DNA of 64,000 nt from Ursus arctos. Its lineage: Eukaryota; Chordata; Mammalia; Carnivora; Ursidae. Position numbers and translations under genes: made by a program. The stretch's first letter is position 1. Every line of letters begins with the position of its first letter. The notes below the pieces were generated by a model. The model did not search any database. It was not told where the DNA came from and saw nothing but the letters and a program-made list of their open reading frames with translations. Of the stretch, positions 34,900 through 46,734 are shown one piece after another. Location of the stretch: NCBI RefSeq assembly GCF_023065955.2, contig NW_026623008.1, forward strand, positions 23,308,001 through 23,372,000, given 5' to 3'.

Positions 34900-36000
34900 A
34901 AGTTTGCATATTAGAAAAGCAACTAAAATGTAAATGTCACCCGGGAGTGGGGAAAATGACAAGTGGTTAATGTCGATATTATGTAAGGATTTCATACACA
35001 CCAAGGAAAAATACGTTGCTAAAAGATACCTGGGCAAAGGTTACAAGCAAGCAATTGAAGTGAGGAAATAGAAGTAGCAGGCAAACGTGGAAGAATATTC
35101 AACCTTCAGTAGGAAATAAAAATGAGATACCAATGAAAGCAACAATAGCATAGAATATATAACTCAATAGGAAATTGTTTCTAGCACTACAGAATGTCCA
35201 GTAGCAGAAGGATGGTTCCCTAAATAAGGACATCTTGATTCAACGGCATGGTGTTCCACCATCAAATTATTACAAAAATGTGGAAACAAATGCTTATAAT
35301 ATAGTAGGTTTACAAGCAGACTGCAAAATTGGATTCAAAGCATGATCACAACTGTGCAAAATATTCATCTTGACTTGATGAAAGCCTGGCAGAAAATACA
35401 AGAAAATGAAAGCCATCGCCTTGATAATGAAGAGGAACTTCACAGAATGCCCACCATACACCAGACACTATGCCAAGGGCTTATTTCTACTAAACAAGAG
35501 TACAGAGAAGAGATATAAGAGCTCACAGAAATAAAAGCAAAACCACCGAAGGAAATACAACAAGCTGTCAGGATTCAGGAAAATGACAGCACAGGACTAA
35601 AAGTCAGCGTGAAAGTAGCACCAAAGAGCACAGACTCCGCTGGAACACCTCAAGGGACGGAGATGAGAGCAACGAGGAATGTGAGAAAAATAGCATGAAG
35701 AGGCTTTTTTAAGTTTAAATGAGAGAAAACAACAGAGACCATACACACATAACAGAAAAAGTAAACCAAAAAATGGCATCAAACAAATATTCTAAGATAT
35801 AATTCCAGAAAACGTTTTAGAAAAAAAGGAGACATTGAAAAAGCAATGAGACCCAGGACAGCTGATTCATAATGATCCATATCAAATCTGTCCTAAGGAA
35901 GGTATTAGATCTCAAAGTCATAAAAAAAAGTAATAATCCTTTGGGCGACTCGACAAAAGGGAACTAGTCACTTACAAGGGGGGGACACCAGGCTGGCCTC
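34900..36000 (+). repeat. Degraded L1-type LINE fragments
   Basis: A-rich sequence such as gaagaatattcaaccttcagtaggaaataaaaatgagatacc and later gagagaaaacaacagagaccatac resembles old L1 in sense orientation. The copies are too worn for subfamily. Confidence 0.45.
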
Positions 36001-36249
36001 TGACTTCCTCATGGCAGCATCCAGCATTAGAACTCCACAGAGCACCACCTACAAAGCCAGCAAGGAAAGAAAGTGTGACTCAAGTATTTTATTTTGAGCC
36101 AAACTGCTGGTCAAATATAAAGGCAGAAGACAACATTTTTGAACATGTGTGGGAGTTTGGAGGCTGAAGCGAAAGCACAGTCTGGATTCGTGGGAAGAAC
36201 AGGACTTTTTTCCTCTTCGTGACCGAAAGGCTTAGTCAGGGGTTCATGT

Positions 36250-36530
36250 ATGCGTTTATTCAACAGACACACACCTTAAGACCCCAGTATGTGTTGGCAC
36301 CTGTGCCCCCAGACTAGAAACGAAGCTTCTACCAAGTCCTGGAGAGGGTGGAAAGAAAGTTTCCTTGAAGAGGTGAGTTGGCTTTTCAAAGATAAGTGCG
36401 AGTAAGTACATGAAGGGAAGAGTATTCCAGACAAGGAGACGAGCAGGCAGGCACGGCGCGCAGGACAGATATTCCGGGATCGAATTTAAGATCTCATCAA
36501 GGGTGTGTTCTGGAATGTCCAGACATCTGG
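36250..36530 (+). repeat. L2-like fragment
   Basis: tatgcgtttattcaacagacacac ... aagtttccttgaagaggtga ... gggaagagtattccagacaaggagacgagcagg is an L2-type pattern. Confidence 0.55.
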
Positions 36531-36754
36531 AATGGGATGAGTGAGTAAATCCTAAAGACAGGACTGGGAAAGAGGAAGAGGCCTTGAATGCTCGGCTTCT
36601 CAAAGGCTCAAACTTCTTTGCACAGAGACTGTGGAATCTTGGAATGGTTGAAGCATGAAAACCACGGTTTGGTTGCAAGAAGAAAAAGATCAGAGGTTCT
36701 GTGAGGATTCGGATTTCACTATTCCCACAGCTGCTTAAGCTAGCATTCATACTT

Positions 36755-36905
36755 GACGCGCATTCGAACCGTTCCCTTTAAAGTCAGGAACAAAGCAAGG
36801 TTGCCCACGAACACTGCTTTTGTTCAGTGTTGCACTGGTAGTTCCGGCCAGCACAGAAGGACACGAAAAAGAAATTAAAAGCTTAAGGATTACTGTCACC
36901 GTCTA
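36755..36905 (+). repeat. L1 ORF2 fragment
   Basis: aagtcaggaacaaagcaaggttgcccacgaac ... ttgcactggtagttccggccag ... agaaattaaaagc corresponds to the L1 reverse-transcriptase region. Confidence 0.75.
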
Positions 36906-36980
36906 AATAGTGTTCGTTGCTGAGTTAAGAAGTGTGCTTGTAAATTTCCTTCCTTCTGCGTCTTTGTGCTTTTCCTGGAG

Positions 36981-37138
36981 GTGGTTTTGTTTTTGTTTTT
37001 GATTTTTTTTTTTTTTATTAAGTAGGCTTCATACCCAGTGTGGAGCCCAACCTGGGGCCTGAACTCACGACCCTGAGATCAAGACCTGAGTTGAAATCAA
37101 AAGTCAGACACTTAACCAACCCAGCCACCCACGCACAA
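36981..37138 (-). repeat. Old SINEC
   Basis: Duplication ttttcctggag (36970-36980 and 37139-37149), with cctgaactcacgaccctgagatcaagacc in the body. Confidence 0.92.
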
Positions 37139-37209
37139 TTTTCCTGGAGTTTTTAATTGTCTCTTCTTTGTTCTTGGACTATTTGCCTTTTTTATTGAGG
37201 GCAGAATCT

Positions 37210-37445
37210 TCCCAACAATTTGGTAAGGTCAATTTTCTCATCCCCATTTTATGGATGGAGAAGGAGGCTGTGAGGGGTTGACGAAGACCACAGCTAATAC
37301 ACGGTTGAGCTGGGACGCTTATTGGTCTTGGTGGGATGACCCTGTCAACCCGAGGCTGGCCCTATATGAAGAGACAAAGTGCATGTCGGGGAGACGGTGC
37401 TGTGCACTGAGGGTATGTCGCAGTTACTTGACCTTCATCAAGTTC
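37210..37445 (-). repeat. MIR/L2-like fragment
   Basis: tcatccccattttatggatggagaaggaggctgtgagg. Diverged. Confidence 0.5.
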
Positions 37446-37461
37446 AGAAAAAGGAGGACAG

Positions 37462-37673
37462 GGGCGCCTGGGTGGCTCAGTCGTTAAGCGTCTGCCTTCG
37501 GCTCAGGGCGTGATCCCGGGGGTTTTGGAATCGAGCCCCGCATCAGGCTCCTCCGCTGGGAGTCTGCTTCTTCCTCTCCCACTGTCCTGCTTATGTTCCC
37601 TCTCTCACTGGCTGTCTGTCTCTCTCTGTCAAATAAATAAATAAAATCTTTAAAAAAAAAAAAAAAGAAAAAA
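37462..37673 (+). repeat. SINEC
   Basis: Duplication agaaaaaggaggacag and agaaagaggaggacag. Confidence 0.95.
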
Positions 37674-37689
37674 AGAAAGAGGAGGACAG

Positions 37690-39000
37690 TGCAGAAAATC
37701 CCAAAGGGCATCTAATTCATGAAAAGTCTATGAAATGATGCACAGAGGGCTAGCCAATTTGGCCAATATTCGACTCCCCAAAGGGACCAAGCAACCCGTC
37801 CCCAGAATCAGGACATCCAACCACATTCGAGACACACTTCTTGTGCCTGGACCACATTCTTTCACCTCCTCAGAAAGCACCCCCACACACACACCAGTTA
37901 CTCACCATCTACTCTTCATCTCACTTCCCTGGATTGCTCACGGTTTAGTTACCAAATCAGCCTCCTTCCGCCCTGAGTGAAGATGCTTCTTGGAGGCTCC
38001 CAAAGGCCTGGGGTGTCCATCCCGCCAGATCATCAAATTGACCCATTCCTGCAGAGCTCACAGCCTAGGTTCTAGCGGATGCCATGCCCAGCACCTATAG
38101 AATTAAGGGAAATAAAATACTTGGAATAATCCATGTAATTTTGCCCCTGGAAGCAGAGGACTTCTTTTTGAGCTCAAGGGAGAAACCCTCAGGGGTTCCC
38201 TCATCACCTTCTAAGCCCCCACATCTAATGATCTATCTATTCAATCAATTTCTTGAGCACCTCTCACGTGCCGACCTGTGCCAAGCACTGGGTATAACAG
38301 CAGCACTCCCCAAGGGCACCTGCTTGAGAGACAAGTGGGAGCCAAGATCCAGCCCACGGACCAATCCCCAGACTGGGCTCCCAAAGCTGTGTCTGCTCAG
38401 AAGGGTACCTTTCTTTAATTCCTCCATAAGCACTGTATGGGCTAGAAGGAGCCCTGCACAGTAATGAGTTAAACCCATGTGCTACGTGCCCACGTGGAGT
38501 CACAGGCCAATGGGGGACAGACAAATGATTAAACAACTAACTATGTAATTTAGCTGTAAGAATCGCTCTTACTTTGTTGCTGAGGACACTTGGTTTCTGA
38601 GAAGCAAAGTCAGTGGCCCAAGGCGGCTCAGCTAGTGAATTACAGAGCCAGGGTTCAAACTCAGGTCTCCTGGCTCCAAAGCCACAATCTGCTCTGCAAA
38701 ATGAAAGAGGGTTTGGGGGTGCATCAGTGTTCAAGGTGATCATCAGTCCCAACCTTCGTCACCTCGGTTTCATCCTCTTCCTGACCACACAGGTGATAAA
38801 CTTGGCTTTCTCTGATCCTGAAGGTCCCTCCTCTTGACCTCGCTAGCGTCTGCGGCTCAGCTGCCTTTAGCGGAGGCTTTTAATGAAATGACATTTTTTA
38901 CTTCCTGACTCGTGTGTCTTTTGGACCCCGTCATGCATCCCAGGGGCTGGGCTGAGGGCAGACCTGAGTGACAGTGCCTGTGCTATACCCATGGTTCCGT
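37690..39000. other. Unclassified stretch with MIR/L2 pieces
   Basis: 38240-38300 (ttcttgagcacctctcacgtgccgacctgtgccaagcactgg) is an L2/MIR end, and 38570-38670 (gaagcaaagtcagtggcccaaggcggctcagctagtgaattacagagccaggg) is an inverted MIR. Nothing coding is evident. Confidence 0.5.
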
Positions 39001-39014
39001 TCACAGTGGCAGCT

Positions 39015-39290
39015 AAAGCCATCATATATCTAGGAATAAGCTGATAGGAATAAAATTATAAAACTTTACTGAAGGACATAAAAAAGGATCTGAATAAATG
39101 GAGAGACACACCGTGTTCCTGGATGGAAAAGCTCAGTATTATAAAGATGTCAGTTCTCCCCAAAGTAATCTATAAATTTAATGCAATTTCAATCAAAATA
39201 TCCAAGGTACTTTTTATGGAATTTGACAATCTGATTCTCAAGTCTAACAGGAAGAAAAAATACACAAGAATAGAATAGCCAAAAAAAATT
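39015..39290 (+). repeat. L1 ORF2 3' fragment
   Basis: atatatctaggaataagctgataggaataaaattataaaactttactgaaggac ... aaagtaatctataaatttaatgcaatttcaatcaa: clear L1 ORF2 end. Confidence 0.85.
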
Positions 39291-39535
39291 TTATTGCAGT
39301 AAAATATACATCACATAAAATGTACCGTTTTAGCCATTTTTAAGTATACGGTTCAGTGGCACTAAGTACACTCACGCTGTTGTGCGACCATCACCACCAT
39401 CCGTCTCCAGAAGGCCTTCATCTTCCCAAACTGAACTTCTGTCCCCATTAAACAATAATTCCCATTTCCCTCTTTCTCCACAAGAAAAAATAATTTTAAT
39501 GAATAAAAATGAGGGGGAACTCTCAAGCCAGAAAT
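39290..39535 (-). repeat. L1M 3' UTR, antisense
   Basis: gcagtaaaatatacatcacataaaatgtaccgttttagcc ... gttgtgcgaccatcaccaccatcc. The opposite orientation to the adjoining piece suggests a 5' inversion (twin priming) or a separate insertion. Confidence 0.8.
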
Positions 39536-39554
39536 AAAAATACTTATAAAACAA

Positions 39555-39655
39555 GAGAATTTTTCTCTTTCTCTTTTTCTTTCTTCCTTTCCTTCTTTCC
39601 TTCCATCCACAGTCTGTCTGTCTGTCTATGTATGTATCTATCTTTTGGTTTTTAA
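39555..39655 (+). repeat. CT-rich simple repeat with (TCTG/TATC) units
   Basis: ttctctttctctttttctttcttcc followed by ctgtctgtctgtctatgtatgtatctatc. Confidence 0.85.
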
Positions 39656-39659
39656 GGAG

Positions 39660-40935
39660 ATGGGAGTTTATTGAATACACCGCCAGGGAGCGGCAGGCAG
39701 GAGAGCAGAGGAGAGACTGTTCGCCTGTTTATCTATCTTAAGTGGAGCATTTCAAATCCATGAGGAAAACGTAGACTATTTAATCAATGGCATTAGGACA
39801 AATGGCTCTCCAATTCGAAAGATAGAAAATTCGAACTCTGCCTTACACCAGACACACATATAAAGCACCTTGGATTTAAAGAACCGAAAGTAAAAAACAA
39901 AACCCCATAAAAGCTTTAGAAGAAAAGTCGGAAAGGTGGCTAGATTTGACTACATTTAACTTCAGAATGACAGGGACGACACGAGCCGAGTTAAAAGACG
40001 AGTAACAGGCTGGGGAAAACTAACCTGCCGCAGGCAGGCAGGAGCAAGCGCGTACCCCAAAATAACAGTTTTGCTTTGAGTTTCTCCACTTCCTCACGTC
40101 AATCAGAGGCTCCACTTTACCTCCAGGAGAATTAGTGCTTTTATATCAAGAATATAAAGAGAGAGAAACAGCCAACGTTCGGATGTCATTGTTTCTTAAC
40201 TTCCCAGATCATCTGCTGAAGCCCACATCAGAAACACACTTTCGAAAGGCAGAGCCTTTGATCTGCAAGAGGCTGATTTTGCTGAAGGAAAATGCTCTTG
40301 AAACTCAAAAGGGCAGATCCTGAAGGAAGCTAGAGATAGAGTTTCTGCGTTAACTGGAGACTGAAATGAGGACAGAGAAGACCGAGACCACGTGCCACCT
40401 AGAGAAAGCTATGGGGACATTGAGCTGGGAGGGAAGAAGGGAGTGGGATCAGACAGGACCTTGGAAGAGGTCAAGGGAACCTGGGGTGAGGAAACCAGAC
40501 CTCCGGGGCCACAAGAGGGAAAGTGCCCAGAGACTGCTAAGCACCCCCTCATCATACCAGGGAGCATCCTGGAGGCTGGGCCTTCACCAGCAAATCCTCT
40601 GTGGCCACTCACGTGGGCGCACCAGGCCACTCTGGGCATTCAGCTCTTCACTCTCCGGCTGGGGCCTTCGTTGACAGCAGTCTGGAGTGCTCAAAAGGAG
40701 TGACGCTCACCCCTGTCCTAAGATTTTGCTGAGGATCTCCATCCACGTTTATCCCTATCAACTTTTTTATCAGCCTTTTTAAATGACTTAGGACTTTTAT
40801 CAGCCTCCTAAACCAAAGGGTGGGATCTTTGACACCCATAGTGATGTTGCACTATGAAAGTGAGGACCCCTGGCAACTTGTACTTGGCTAGAACGAGCTC
40901 ATGAATGGTAAAATCTACACTGGCTAAATAGATCC
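39660..40935. other. Unclassified stretch
   Basis: 39720-39960 carries an L1-like A-rich feel (caattcgaaagatagaaaattcg). 40030-40930 is mixed with no recognised repeat or exon. Confidence 0.35.
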
Positions 40936-40939
40936 ACCA

Positions 40940-41360
40940 TATATAAAGAGCTCTTATAAATCAATAAAAAACAGATGAATAATCCAATTGAAAAATGGGC
41001 AAAGGATATGAAAAATAAAATTCACAGAAGAAATACAGGCCTCTAATAAGTGTGTGAGGAGATGCTCCATGTGAGCTCTAATTAGCAAAAGGCAAATTAA
41101 AACAACAGATGCATTTTGCTTATCAAATGGGCAAAAATTAGAAAGGCAGATGGGGGAGAAAGCAATCATGTGCACTGGTGGAAGTATTTATCGGTGAAGC
41201 CTTAGTAAAGGGCAAGTTGCCAATGCCATAGAAATTCTAAATGTGCACACCTTTAAACCCAGCAATTCCACTTCAACCCAAATGTCCCTCCAGGCAATGT
41301 TTGAAAAAATCATGGGTCAAGGTGTCTGCCCAACACGAATGCAGGAGAGTTGTTTCCCAG
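40940..41360 (+). repeat. L1M ORF2/3' fragment
   Basis: aaagagctcttataaatcaataaaaaacagatg ... caattgaaaaatgggcaaagg ... tttaaacccagcaattccac: an L1 terminal region in sense. Confidence 0.8.
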
Positions 41361-41410
41361 CAATGTTGTTAGAGTGAAAACTTGAGTAACAGATTGGGAG
41401 TGCAGTTGGC

Positions 41411-41425
41411 GGGGGGGGGGGGGGG
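41411..41425 (+). repeat. Poly-G tract (15 G)
   Basis: Uninterrupted G15, a likely length-variable and sequencing-prone tract. Confidence 0.95.
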
Positions 41426-41439
41426 CTGCCATTTAGGGA

Positions 41440-41770
41440 GGGTGGACATGATTGCCTTGGCGGACAGAGTGATCCTTCAGATGTGGGAGGTGAGAAGTGA
41501 TCCATGCAGACTTGGGAGAAGACATTCCAGGCAGGGGAACAGCCAGTGTGAAGGCCCCGAGGCCGCAGCATCTTCAGGGAAAGGAAGTCGCCGTTGTGGC
41601 TGGAGAACAGTGATGAGCAGAGGGGAGATGTGTCTGGAAGGAGAGCACACCGGGCACCTGTGGGAGGCGGGGTGGGTAGGCAGGTCATGTAGGGCCTTGT
41701 AGGTACTTTAATATTTGCTCTGAGATTGGAAACCAGTGGAAGGATTTCTTATTAAAATTAAAAAGCAGAA
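41440..41770 (+). repeat. L2-type LINE fragment
   Basis: gacattccaggcaggggaacagccagtgtgaaggccccgaggc ... gtcatgtagggccttgtaggtac is a pattern common to L2-derived sequence. Confidence 0.6.
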
Positions 41771-41929
41771 TATAAGATCAAAATATAGGATGATATGTTT
41801 AGAAACTCATTTTAAGAAGACTGAAAGGAAATAACCAAAATTGATCACAGCTGCTGAGTTAGAGTGACGGGATTATTCCTCTTTCCCCTCTATCCAACTT
41901 TTAATGTCTCTTTAAAGCGCAGTTGTAAT

Positions 41930-42850
41930 TAAAACCTTTTTGTAAGAGTCGTTTTTTAAAACTGGCTCTAGAGGGGGAATCTAGGCTGGAGGAGGAGGAA
42001 GGGCGCAAAGAGCAAAGGAGAGTTCCAGGTGAATCAGAGCCAAGATGGAGGCAGACATGGAGGCAAGTGGCGCTGAGGTGGGAGAGACAGGACTGGGGAG
42101 GACGAATGGAGAGAGGATGGAGGGGCCCATTCTGGCCACCAGGATGGGGCAGAGAGCAGGCCCAGCCCCACCACGCCTGAGTCAGGCAGCTGAGCCGCAT
42201 TCCAGCCCCTCAGGAGGCCCCACAGCTGCTTGAATGATCCTAAGCAGGGAAGCAACGTGAAGGAACCCAGTGCTCAGTGCTCGCAGCGTCCCTGTCCCTG
42301 AGCAGGAACCGTCCGTGAGCAGGAACCGGGCCAGGCCCGACACTCGAGGAGCACCTGGTATTTCTGAGAGCAAGGCCGGGGCTGCACAGCGCTTTCACAC
42401 CACACACACAGCACACACACACACACACACAGTGTGGAGGGCCCCGCACGTCTGTAACTGGCTGCACCTGCACGGAGAAAGCCTGGTACCTGGGGAGAGC
42501 TGGGGTCTGGGCTGGAGGCGCGCAGGAGGGAGGGCGGCAGCAGAACCCGGCAGCAGGATTCTTTGTGGGGCCTCGGTGGGAATCCGAGGAAATGCCTCCG
42601 GATGCTGGTGGAGCCCCTCCCACACCCCCGAGGCCCCTGACTCCAGGCAGCTGGGGAGAGAGGTTTGTGCGCCTCCCCCTTCCCCACATCCAACCGCCTC
42701 CTGTTTCAAGAGGGAGGGCCTCTCGGGCCTCCAGCTGGGAACAGTTTAGAAACCTGAAGCTGATGCCCCCGGGCAACCCTTACCCAAGGGGGCCTGGAAT
42801 CTTGGATACACACCTCAGCTTTCATTCAGGCCTCAAGTGGGACAATTCTG
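41930..42850. other. GC-richer stretch with CA repeat, no gene recognised
   Basis: 42240-42620 holds scattered CpG and several long but overlapping open frames on both strands, which GC-rich DNA gives by chance. 42000-42260 may be L2-derived. I could not define splice-bounded exons. Confidence 0.35.
42396..42432 (+). repeat. (AC)n microsatellite
   Basis: cacaccacacacacagcacacacacacacacacacag, with one interruption. Confidence 0.95.
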
Positions 42851-42859
42851 AGGCTCTTC

Positions 42860-43480
42860 CTAGTCCTCAGAGGGGCCCCGGCCCAAATGAGCCCAGTTGC
42901 CCACAGTGGTCACCAGCTCAGAGAACATCCTTGTTAAAGAAATCATGTGTCCTGTAGAATGTCCCCCCATTCCGCATTTGTCTATGTGCTTCTTCGTGGT
43001 ATTATTTACCTTGTTCCTCCATCCCCCGTATTTCCTATAAATAGAAGCCAGCCCAAAATTCAACCCTTCCGGCATGGCACCACAGCGGGTAAATCTCTGG
43101 GCCAACCCTGGAAGCCACCTACGGACATGACAGACCAACACCCTCTCGAGTCTTGCACCCTGAGGGCAGTTTCTGGTCTAGAGAGGAACAAGGGAGCGAT
43201 TGCCTCAGGAGCAGCCTCTGACCAAAGCAGGATGTCAGCTGGCGGCTCAAGACCCCCGCCTCCTGGCCCCTTCGAGGAGGTTCCTGACACTTTGCAGACT
43301 TTCAGAGGATCCCCAGAGGAACTGGGCCCCAGTTGTCCAAGGGGTAGCCACTCATTAATTCACTTTTTATTGTTTTTCTTCTTCTCCTGTCTCTTAAAGG
43401 TACTTTCCAGGATCATTTCTGAAGTAAACCATTTGCACCCAAATCTTTATCGTAGGGTGTGCGTTTGAGGGAATCCAAAC
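42860..43480 (+). repeat. LTR-like or DNA-element relic, family uncertain
   Basis: ctgtagaatgtccccccattccgcatttgtctatgtgcttcttcgtgg ... tgttcctccatcccccgtatttcc resembles a known dispersed mammalian repeat. The end (gcacccaaatctttatcgtagggtgtgcgtttgagg) resembles LTR 3' ends. No protein remains. Confidence 0.4.
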
Positions 43481-43484
43481 TAAG

Positions 43485-44430
43485 GCAGGAACGTCACAGG
43501 TAGGGCTGCGTGCATCATATGACATCACGTCAGGGGACACACATGGCGGCACTGAGATGGATCAGCGGGCCCAGGCAGTGACAACGTGACGGCCTCCATT
43601 ATAAAATTCCCTATCAGCCTTTCATACGATAATTTCATCCATCCATGATTATTGCCTAAATCCATAATTTTATTAGTGGTTGTAAAAAAAATAAAGATGA
43701 TGTTCTAATCCTATCAATCCTTCTACATGTATTAGTTGGAATTTTTAAATAAGGAACTACCGCTCATAAACGACAGCTGTAGGTTGAGATGAAATAGTAC
43801 AAGACTGACGGGATAAAGGCCGAATTCTCTCCTTGTCACTGCTAATTCTCAGGATGAGGATTGTGGTCTGGTTACTGCCAATGGTGTTTAATGATACTTG
43901 GTTGATTTGAGGCTTTCTCTCTCTTCCTCTGAATGTCAGTACGGACAAACGAGTGCTTATATATTAAGTGTGGTCCCATTACTCCTTGGCAATGTCCTTG
44001 CTTGCTGGCTTGTGTGGTCTATTTCCTGCCCCAGATCTGGAATCAGGGGCTTCTCCAGGGAGAACACAATCTGGGCACTAGGTGTGCTCATTGATAGTGG
44101 GTTATCACTGCTTCCAAACTGTTCAGCAGACAGAGCTGGAAAATACCTAACTTTTGAACAGAAACATGAAAGAATTATGACTTTCTGCTAATATTTCCAA
44201 TTCAGATGTCACATGTCAAGGTTTTTTCTTAACTTTGGTTTTATCCTCATGTCTCTTTTCTTTTACACTGAAGATCTTGGATTCTAGTATTAACATAGTT
44301 ACTTATTTGCATTGTGCTATGATTTATAGAAAAGTTTCAAAAAAACAACACCAATATTTGTACTAACAGTGAAACTTCCAAATGCAATTTTAAAATTTCT
44401 TTACAGCTCTTTTTGTCCTTAGACAATATT
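43485..44430. other. Unclassified AT-rich stretch
   Basis: No gene, RNA or repeat that I can name. 43600-43960 and 44220-44420 are AT-rich. Confidence 0.35.
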
Positions 44431-44434
44431 TTTT

Positions 44435-44636
44435 GGGGTGCCTGGGTGGCTCAGTCGGTTGGGCATCTGCCTTCAGCTTAGGTCATGATCCCGGGGTCCT
44501 GGGATGGAGCCCCACGCCGGGTTCCCTGCTCAGCGGGGAGCCTGCTTCTCCTCTCCCCTCTGTCTGCCGCTCACCCTGCTTGCGCTCTCTCTCTCTCTCT
44601 CTATCATATAAATAAATAAAATCTTAAAAAAAAAAG
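44435..44636 (+). repeat. SINEC
   Basis: ggggtgcctgggtggctcagtcgg head, (TC)n, A tail. Flanks share acaatatttttt/aacatatttttt. Confidence 0.94.
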
Positions 44637-44769
44637 AACATATTTTTTTAAGCACCTACCATCAATGCATTGTGCTATGGAGACACTTAGGTAATTATTT
44701 CCACTGAGTGGTTATATCACCAATTTGCTACACATTTAAGATCCTTCATTTCAGATTTTTCAAATTTTT

Positions 44770-44954
44770 TTTAAAGATTTTATTTATTTATTTGACAGAG
44801 AGAGCCAGTGAGAGAGGGAACACAGCAGGGGGAGTGGGAGAGGAAGAAGCAGGCTCCTAGCAGAGAAGCCTGATGTGGGGCTCCATCCCAGAACACTGGG
44901 ATCACACCCTGAGCCAAAGGCAGACGCTTAATGACTGCGCCACCCAGGCGCCCC
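44770..44954 (-). repeat. SINEC, tail-to-tail with previous
   Basis: Duplication cagatttttcaaatttt on both sides, minus orientation. Confidence 0.95.
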
Positions 44955-45017
44955 CAGATTTTTCAAATTTTAGACATTGTTTTTTTTCTCCTTTCTTTTA
45001 GATTTAATATTTTTTCC

Positions 45018-45213
45018 TTTTTTTAAAAAAGATTTTATTTATGCATTTTATTTGAGAGAGAGAGCAGAAGGAAGGGCAGAGGGAGAGAATCCCAAGCAGA
45101 CTCTGTGCTGAGCATGGAACCCGACGCAGGGCTCGATCCCACAACCCCGAGATCATGACCCGAGCCAAAACCAAGAGTCAGACACTCAGCCAACTGAGAC
45201 ACCCAGGCGCCCC
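45018..45213 (-). repeat. SINEC, older
   Basis: tgatttatgcattttatttgagagag tail side, head ending gagacacccaggcgcccc. Weak duplications. Confidence 0.92.
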
Positions 45214-45224
45214 TTGATCTAATA

Positions 45225-45870
45225 TTATTTTTGAATGTGCGCAATATTTATCTGATTCCAAAGCCAAAACCACATATCAATATGCATTTAGAAAATTCCA
45301 CTTCCATTGCTGTCCCTCTGCTGTGTTTTTCCTCCATAAGTAATCATTTTTCTTGTCATTGGGTGGTTTTAGGGGGTTTTTGGTTTATCTTCCAGTGTTT
45401 CTTTTTGCAAAAATAGACAATTTGTATACCTATATATACCCCTTCCCACCCCATTGTTACACAAAAGATAGGATGCCAGATATTCAGTCCCACACCTTGT
45501 GTTTTTCACCGAGTGGTAGATCCCAGAGATGGTCTCATTGCAACGCATCTTCCACAATCCTTGTCACAGCTGGAAAGTATCCTTTGGATCCTTGGTGTGA
45601 ATGTATCACAGCTTATTCAGCCGGTCTCCCTAATGATAGACATTTGGACTGTGTCCAATCTTTTATTATCTCAAATTATGTCACAATGAATAACCTTGTG
45701 CATAAATCATTTTAACATTTCCCCCCAGTGTATCATTAGGCTAGAATCCTGGAAGTGGGGTCACTGGGCCAAAGGGTAAATGCATAAGTCATCAAGGAAT
45801 TTTTTTTTTTTTAGGTCTTGCCAAGGTCACCTCCCAAAGAGCTGTACAAGTTCACATTCTCCTCCCAAAT
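45225..45870 (-). repeat. LINE fragment (L1M-like), antisense
   Basis: gatagacatttggactgtgtccaatcttttattatc ... aatgaataaccttgtgcataaatcat ... agaatcctggaagtggggtcactgggccaaagggt is the antisense of an old LINE 3' part. Confidence 0.65.
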
Positions 45871-45879
45871 ACTATTTTT

Positions 45880-46165
45880 CAGTCATTCATTCAATAAGCA
45901 CATATCGAAACAGTGACAAAGGTCAACACGGTCCCAGAGCTCAGGAGCTTGTGGTCTGGTAAGGAAGCGAGAAGGAAGAGGTCATCAGAAGAAGTATCAA
46001 CTCTATAAGAATTTACAACCAGAAGCCCTAACCTGATGCCGGGCGGAGGGGAAGTCAGGCAGCCTTCCCTGGGAATAACGTTTAAGCTGAAATCTGATGA
46101 ACAGGTAGGAATTTGTCAGGAAAAGTGGGTGGAGGAAAATACCTGAATAAAGAGGACACAAAAAC
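45880..46165 (+). repeat. L2-like fragment
   Basis: cattcattcaataagcacatatcg ... ggtcccagagctcaggagcttgtggtctgg is the usual L2 phrase. Confidence 0.6.
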
Positions 46166-46265
46166 AGAAATCACAATAATCAAATTAAGGGAAATTCATA
46201 TCAAAATCTATGGAAGCCCAGTGATCTTCATTCAGAGGATAATTTATCGTTTGCAATTTCTTTCT

Positions 46266-46466
46266 TTCTTTTCTTTTTTTAAAGATTTTATTTATGTATT
46301 TGACAGAGAGAGACAGCCAGCGAGAGAGGGAACACAGCAGGGGAGTGAGAGAGGAAGAAGCAGGCTCCCAGCTGAGGAGCCTGATGTGGGGCTCGATCCC
46401 ACAACACCGGGATCACGCCCTGAGCCGAAGGCAGGTGCTTAACGACTGAGCCACCCAGGCGCCCCT
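46266..46466 (-). repeat. SINEC, head-to-head with next
   Basis: Flanks cgtttgcaatttcttt and catttgcaatttcttt. Confidence 0.95.
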
Positions 46467-46543
46467 CATTTGCAATTTCTTTGTTGATTAAACTACCCTG
46501 AAAACGAACAACCTCGATATGCAGCTTAAGACCTGGAAAAAGA

Positions 46544-46730
46544 GGGGCGCCTGGGTGGCTCAGTCTGCCTTGGGCTCAGGGCCTGATCCCAGCGTTCTGG
46601 GATCGAGCCCCACATCAGGCTCCTCTGCTGGGAGCCTGCTTCCTCCTCTCCCACTTCCCCCGCCTGTGTTCCCTCTCTCGCTGGCTGTCTCTCTCTGTCA
46701 AATACATAAATAAAATCTTAAAAAAAAAAA
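46544..46730 (+). repeat. SINEC with internal head deletion
   Basis: The head jumps from ggctcagtc to tgccttgggctcagg, lacking the usual gttaagcgtc. Perfect duplication aagacctggaaaaag. Confidence 0.95.
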
Positions 46731-46734
46731 AAGA

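Noticed and set aside
42240..42776. Overlapping open frames of 139-178 codons around the CA repeat
   Set aside because: They occur on both strands in GC-rich DNA, include the microsatellite (CVCVCV runs), and lack splice-bounded structure.
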